From Actinomyces oris (lineage in GTDB: Bacteria > Actinomycetota > Actinomycetes > Actinomycetales > Actinomycetaceae), in contig NZ_MSGO01000041.1 in the NCBI RefSeq assembly GCF_001929375.1, forward strand, positions 1 to 64,000: 64,000 bases of DNA. The letters are read 5' to 3'. The notes under the pieces were generated by a model. The model was not told the DNA's origin, searched no databases, and was given only the letters and a program-made list of their open reading frames with translations. Below are positions 60,575 through 64,000 of the stretch, piece after piece (positions within the stretch are counted from its first letter, which is position 1; each line of letters begins with the position of its first letter). The position numbers and the translations under genes are program-made.

Positions 60575-61555
60575 ATGCTCGATGCCCCCCTGCTCGTCCT
60601 CGTCGACCTCGAGACCACCGAGGCCGCCCCCACCGGCCCCAGCCTGGAGCTGCTCACCGCCGCTCGGGAGCTGACCGGCGGGGACGTCGTCACCCTGGCC
60701 CTCCAGCCCCTGGGCGAGGCCGCCCGCGCGGCCCTGGCCGGCGCCGGCGCCACCCGCCTGCTGACCGCCGACCTGGGCGAGGCCGCCCACCTGCCCGCCA
60801 CCGCGGCCGACGCCGTCGTGGCGGCCGCCGGCACCGTCCAGCCCGCCGCGGTCCTGGTCGTCTCCGACTACCGCGGCAAGGAGCTGGCCGGGCGGGCCGC
60901 CGTCGTACTCGGCTCGGCCTGCGTCTGCGACGTCACCGCCCTGGACGCCTCCGGCGCCGAGCTGCGCGCCTCCAAGCTGGTCCTGTCCGGCTCCTGGTCC
61001 ACCACTGCCGGCGTCGCCTCGGGCGGCAACGCGCCGATCATCGCCGTGCGCCCCGGGATCGCCGAGGTCACCACGGCCGAGGGCGCGCCCCTGACGGCCG
61101 AGCCCCTCGAGGTCCCCATCAGCGTCGAGGCTGCCGCCGTGCGCCTCGTCTCACGCGAGGCCACCTCCGTGGCCTCCGGTCCGGCCCTGAGCGAGGCGCG
61201 CACCGTCGTCGTGGGCGGCCGCGGCGTGGACGGTGACTTCGACCTGGTCCGCTCCCTGGCCCAGCCGCTCGACGCCGCTGTCGGAGCCACCCGCGTGGCC
61301 TGTGACGAGGGCTGGATCGAGCGCAGCGCCCAGATCGGTCAGACCGGTGAGACCATCTCCCCTCGTCTGTACATCGGCCTGGGCGTCTCCGGCGCCGTCC
61401 ACCACACCAGCGGCATCCAGGGGGCCGGCACGGTTGTCGCCGTCTGCGATGACTCCGAGGCCCCGATCTTCGAGATGGCCGACTTCGGCGTCGTCGGCGA
61501 CGTCACCGAGGTCGTGCCCCAGCTCGTCGAGGAGCTCGCCAGGCTGCGCGGCTGA
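60575..61555 (+). CDS. etfA: Electron transfer flavoprotein, alpha subunit
   Basis: Alpha (large) subunit, 326 residues, holding most of the FAD site. The N-terminal domain is divergent and Ala-rich. The C-terminal FAD domain shows VVVGGRGVDGDFDLV, VGATRVACDEGWIERSAQIGQTG and GLGVSGAVHHTSGIQGAGTV followed by APIFEMADFGVVGD, the family signature. ATG 60575 follows GAAGGAAG by nine bases; the frame is open to 60395 without conservation. In the operon it follows etfB and ends at a very strong hairpin. Confidence 0.95.
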   Translation: MLDAPLLVLVDLETTEAAPTGPSLELLTAARELTGGDVVTLALQPLGEAARAALAGAGATRLLTADLGEAAHLPATAADAVVAAAGTVQPAAVLVVSDYRGKELAGRAAVVLGSACVCDVTALDASGAELRASKLVLSGSWSTTAGVASGGNAPIIAVRPGIAEVTTAEGAPLTAEPLEVPISVEAAAVRLVSREATSVASGPALSEARTVVVGGRGVDGDFDLVRSLAQPLDAAVGATRVACDEGWIERSAQIGQTGETISPRLYIGLGVSGAVHHTSGIQGAGTVVAVCDDSEAPIFEMADFGVVGDVTEVVPQLVEELARLRG

Positions 61556-61573
61556 GCAGCTTCTCCAACGACA

Positions 61574-61617
61574 TTGTGGGGGTGCCCCGTCGTCTCATTG
61601 ACGGGGCACCCCCACAA
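61574..61617. terminator. Bidirectional terminator, 18-bp perfect stem
   Basis: Positions 61574-61591 pair perfectly with 61600-61617 around an eight-base loop. It lies between etfA and the convergent PQQ-repeat gene. Confidence 0.82.
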
Positions 61618-61630
61618 CGCGCACAGGGCG

Positions 61631-62401
61631 TCAGCTCCTCCGGTGCCCCAGTCCGGTGACCGTGAAGCCGTCCCCACTGGGGGTGAGGGTGAGCCAGGCC
61701 CCGTACTCGAGCTGGGCGGTGCGGGTGGGCACCGGCTGCATCCAGGGCTTGGACTGATCCTCCGAGGTGATCGGGCAGAGGATCGACCCCGGAGCCAGCT
61801 CCTCAGTGACCACCATGGTCCCGAACAACGAGTCCTTGGGTCCCGCCAGCAGGCAGGAGGCCACCGTGCCTCCTTTGGACAGGTAGGCGCTGCGCGCCGT
61901 GGCGTCACCGGCCTGCGTGGAGCCGGCCGGCTCATCCAGGGAGGAGAGCACCGCGGAGTCGACCTGGTCGGTGACCTTGCTGTCCTCCTTGGCGGCCAGG
62001 GCGTCGTAGACGGCCTGAACCTTGACCAGTGACGGGCGGTGGATGTCCTGGTTCGGGAGGTGGTAGACGACGTCGAACAGCGCCAGGGACTCACCGTCCC
62101 ACTGAGCGGCGACGGCGGCTGTCCCCGAACCGGCGCAGGCCTTGCAGTCCATGTCCCCGGCGACCATGAACTGGGGCATGTCGAACATCACGGTTCCACC
62201 CACGACGCGCAGGTTGTCCATACGGGTTGCCGGGTTGTAGCCGATCTCGTTGCTGCCCTCCATGATGAGGGAGCCGACCATCTGCTTGTCGCCGTTGTAG
62301 GCGGCCATGACGTCGAAGGCCGCAGGAGTGCCGCTGTTGCACTCCAGAACCGCGACCGTCACCGGGGAGGAGCCGAAGAAGCCCGGCTGCGCCTCCTTCA
62401 T
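61631..62401 (-). CDS. C-terminal part of a frameshifted PQQ-repeat surface protein
   Basis: 256 residues beginning MKEAQPGFFGSSPVTVAVLECNSG. There is no signal peptide or membrane segment, yet the Cys pair (MDCKACAGSG) and the C-terminal IXCP and tail look extracytoplasmic. The ATG overlaps the stop of the upstream frame (ATGA), but the same frame continues upstream without a stop as NGPGGSNSTVA, a normal linker with good codon bias. Restoring one base near 62436-62448 joins this to the preceding ORF into about 762 residues. It is therefore read here as the second half of one gene. An alternative is two genes that are translationally coupled. Function unknown. Confidence 0.65.
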   Translation of the reverse strand: MKEAQPGFFGSSPVTVAVLECNSGTPAAFDVMAAYNGDKQMVGSLIMEGSNEIGYNPATRMDNLRVVGGTVMFDMPQFMVAGDMDCKACAGSGTAAVAAQWDGESLALFDVVYHLPNQDIHRPSLVKVQAVYDALAAKEDSKVTDQVDSAVLSSLDEPAGSTQAGDATARSAYLSKGGTVASCLLAGPKDSLFGTMVVTEELAPGSILCPITSEDQSKPWMQPVPTRTAQLEYGAWLTLTPSGDGFTVTGLGHRRS

Positions 62402-63918
62402 CGCGACCGTGGAGTTGCTTCCGCCAGGACCGTTGGCCCCCGCCCGGTCGCGCTGCCGCCGGAGAAGGTGAGACTGATCTTCTCATCCTTCATCTTCTCG
62501 ACCACCTGCGACTTCGTCGTGCCCCGGACCACGGAGGCGAAGCCGTCGGCGCAGACCGCCGGGATATCGAGGGTGGCGCCGCCCAGCTCCTCAAGGCTGG
62601 GAGCGGGCTTGGCCGTGGAGGTCGGGGCCGAGGTCGGCAGCGCCGTGGCGCGCGTCGAGCTCGAGCCGGAGTCGAAGGTCATGATTGACGTCGTCGAGCC
62701 GTTGAAGACCACGACGTAGCCGTCACCGGCCGCCCACGAGGTCACCGGGGTGGAGACTCGCCAGATCGTGCTCCCGTCGACCGGGTCGAGGGCGCGCAGC
62801 GAGTCCGGGTAGGCCATGACGAGGGCGCCCTTGCTGGTCTGCCAGCGGGGCACCGTCTCGGTGCCCAAGGTGTTGAGGGAGCCCGCACCATCGGGGAGCT
62901 TGCTCGACCACAGCACGCTGCTGCCGTCCAGACCGGCAACCGTGACACCGTTACTGACCACCCAGACCTCACGGCTCATCGGCAGGCTGGCACCGACGAG
63001 CTTGCGGGACGCCTCGACTCGGGTCGCCCACACCGGCGTAGTGCCGTCAAGCTTCAGGCCGGAAATCTTCTCCCCGTTGACACTCACGGTGCCGTCGGAG
63101 CTGACCGACAGGGGCGTCCCGCCCCCGGGGGCCTCGCTCAGCCGCACCGAGGTGGGTGCCGGTCCCGACGTCGCGGTGCTCGGTGACGCTGTGGCGCCAG
63201 GACCGGAGGACGGGGTGGGGGAGGCGACCACGGGGTTCGTGGGGGCCATGCCTTTGGGGATCGTCGAGGGTCCGGTCTGGGCGGGAGCGGCCGAGCGGTT
63301 ATCACTCGGCTGGGGCGCAACCGGTGAGGCCGGCGCCGTGGGGGCGGCGGCGGAGACGGTCGACGGCTTGGCGGGGGCGTTGACCCCCGAGGCCAGGTCG
63401 ATGCTGATCTGGTCACCGCAGTCGAAGGTCTTCGCGTTCATCCGGCAGTCGAGGTACTGACCCGCCAGATTATCGGGGATGGGAACCTGCCAGGCGGAGT
63501 AGGACGACGATGAGCTCGGGTTCAAAGCCACCAGGGTCTCACGCCGATCGGCGATCACCCGCAGGATCGTCAGCTGCTTGTTGGTGATGGCCACGGTGCC
63601 GCTGGCGTCGAAGGGTGCCGCCGCGAGCTCCTTGCCGAGGTTGGACAGGTCCTGCTGGGCCTTGAGGATCGGGGCCTTGACCATGGAGAGCGGGTCGGAG
63701 CTGCGCGTCAGCGCCCAGATGCCTCCGCCGCCGAGTGCCAGGACTAGGGCAATGACGGCGCTGAGGATCCCGAGCCGTGCCCGACGGCGCCGCTGGGCCG
63801 GGGGCGGTGAGGCGAGGGCAGGAGCGCCCTGAGACGGTGCGGCAGGTGGTGGGGTCGCGGATGAGGGGGTCTCAGAGGAAGGGGATTCGGGAGCAGAGGA
63901 GTCAGGAGACGGAGACAT
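62398..63918 (-). CDS. N-terminal part of a frameshifted PQQ-repeat surface protein
   Basis: 506 residues as read. A Pro/Ser-rich cytosolic N-terminus (1 to about 45) ends in RRRRAR, followed by one membrane span (LGILSAVIALVLALGGGGIWAL). The outside part holds a first domain to about 170, a Pro/Ser/Thr/Ala-rich linker of about 90 residues, and then beta-propeller-like PQQ repeats: LDGTTPVWATRV, AGLDGSSVLWSSKL and ALDPVDGSTIWRVS. The last 15 residues (RGPTVLAEATPRSR) use poor codons (GAA, GCA, CCA, CGA) and are probably out of frame. TAGGCT six bases before ATG 63918 suggests a leaderless mRNA. Similar proteins resemble BamB-like or serine/threonine-kinase sensor ectodomains; no kinase is present here. 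Confidence 0.68.
   Translation of the reverse strand: MSPSPDSSAPESPSSETPSSATPPPAAPSQGAPALASPPPAQRRRRARLGILSAVIALVLALGGGGIWALTRSSDPLSMVKAPILKAQQDLSNLGKELAAAPFDASGTVAITNKQLTILRVIADRRETLVALNPSSSSSYSAWQVPIPDNLAGQYLDCRMNAKTFDCGDQISIDLASGVNAPAKPSTVSAAAPTAPASPVAPQPSDNRSAAPAQTGPSTIPKGMAPTNPVVASPTPSSGPGATASPSTATSGPAPTSVRLSEAPGGGTPLSVSSDGTVSVNGEKISGLKLDGTTPVWATRVEASRKLVGASLPMSREVWVVSNGVTVAGLDGSSVLWSSKLPDGAGSLNTLGTETVPRWQTSKGALVMAYPDSLRALDPVDGSTIWRVSTPVTSWAAGDGYVVVFNGSTTSIMTFDSGSSSTRATALPTSAPTSTAKPAPSLEELGGATLDIPAVCADGFASVVRGTTKSQVVEKMKDEKISLTFSGGSATGRGPTVLAEATPRSR
62435..62448 (-). other. Probable single-base frameshift in a G-rich run
   Basis: On the minus strand the run reads GGGCGGGGGCC. Adding one G before the C restores ACC GGG GCG GGG GCC AAC and an open frame into the downstream ORF. 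The combined length then becomes a multiple of three (2289 bases). It could be a sequencing error, a true mutation, or slippage. Confidence 0.6.
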
Positions 63919-63924
63919 AACCGC

Positions 63925-63930
63925 AGCCTA
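63925..63930 (-). promoter_or_regulatory. Candidate -10 element (TAGGCT) for the PQQ-repeat gene
   Basis: Minus-strand TAGGCT six bases before ATG 63918, no Shine-Dalgarno between. No clear -35 at the expected distance. Confidence 0.4.
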
Positions 63931-64000
63931 GAAGGGAACAGTCCGGACGAGAGGCGGAATAGGTGACCGATCAACTGGTGGATAGGCGTCTTGCTGTGCC

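Noticed and set aside
62398-62401. Two independent, translationally coupled genes at the ATGA overlap
   Set aside because: Not excluded, but the second frame lacks any export signal and its open frame continues upstream with better codon use than the overlapping tail of the first, so a frameshift is more likely.

Overview
The window is chromosomal DNA from a high-GC actinobacterium. Gene content points to the Actinomyces/Schaalia group of oral or mucosal facultative anaerobes: a GlgE-type alpha-glucan cluster, a DivIVA-like polar coiled-coil protein, the sucCD-DUF6350 and purH-DUF3017 neighbourhoods, and a ZTP riboswitch of the actinomycete type. The genus is an inference from gene content and protein resemblance. 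No rRNA or tRNA gene, CRISPR array, insertion sequence or prophage was recognised. Gene density is high, and many long GC-rich hairpins separate convergent genes.

Layout. 1-1340 is a visibly AT-richer island with one orphan membrane protein. 1.4-14.6 kb holds pcrA, then a mirrored block (CPBP protease, nitroreductase, acetyltransferase, GH31 glucosidase, divergent GH13 glucosidase, nitroreductase, CPBP protease) and a ClC channel. 14.6-21.2 kb holds a tandem-duplicated 6-phosphofructokinase that resembles animal PFK, an overlooked 46-residue membrane protein, a 103-bp imperfect palindrome, sucC-sucD and a DUF6350 protein. 21.2-27.7 kb holds an unrecognised 12-TM-like protein with a soluble C-terminal domain, purH behind a ZTP riboswitch, DUF3017 and a dicarboxylate/amino-acid:cation symporter. 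27.8-36.4 kb holds a CydDC-like ABC exporter pair, mdh and a glucose-type ABC importer with a DasR-like dyad upstream. 36.4-43.3 kb holds small conserved proteins, a DivIVA/Scy-like coiled-coil protein, a membrane protein plus lipoprotein pair, and a CnoX/YbbN-like protein. 43.4-59.5 kb is an alpha-glucan region, all on the minus strand: glgX, an Abhydrolase_9 protein, trpS, glgE-treS-mak-glgB, glgP. 59.7-63.9 kb holds etfBA and a PQQ-repeat surface protein split by an apparent single-base frameshift.

How it fits together. The ABC importer and the two alpha-glucosidases supply glucose. PFK, SucCD and Mdh belong to the central and reductive succinate routes. TreS, Mak, GlgE and GlgB make branched glucan through maltose-1-phosphate, and GlgP and GlgX take it apart again. 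No glgC or glgA lies in the window. Several genes (maa-like, DUF3017, glgE, trpS, the PQQ-repeat protein) have a TAGNNT hexamer 6-7 nt before the start codon and no clear Shine-Dalgarno, which suggests leaderless transcripts.

All identifications rest on reading motifs and protein resemblance. No database search or folding program was run.
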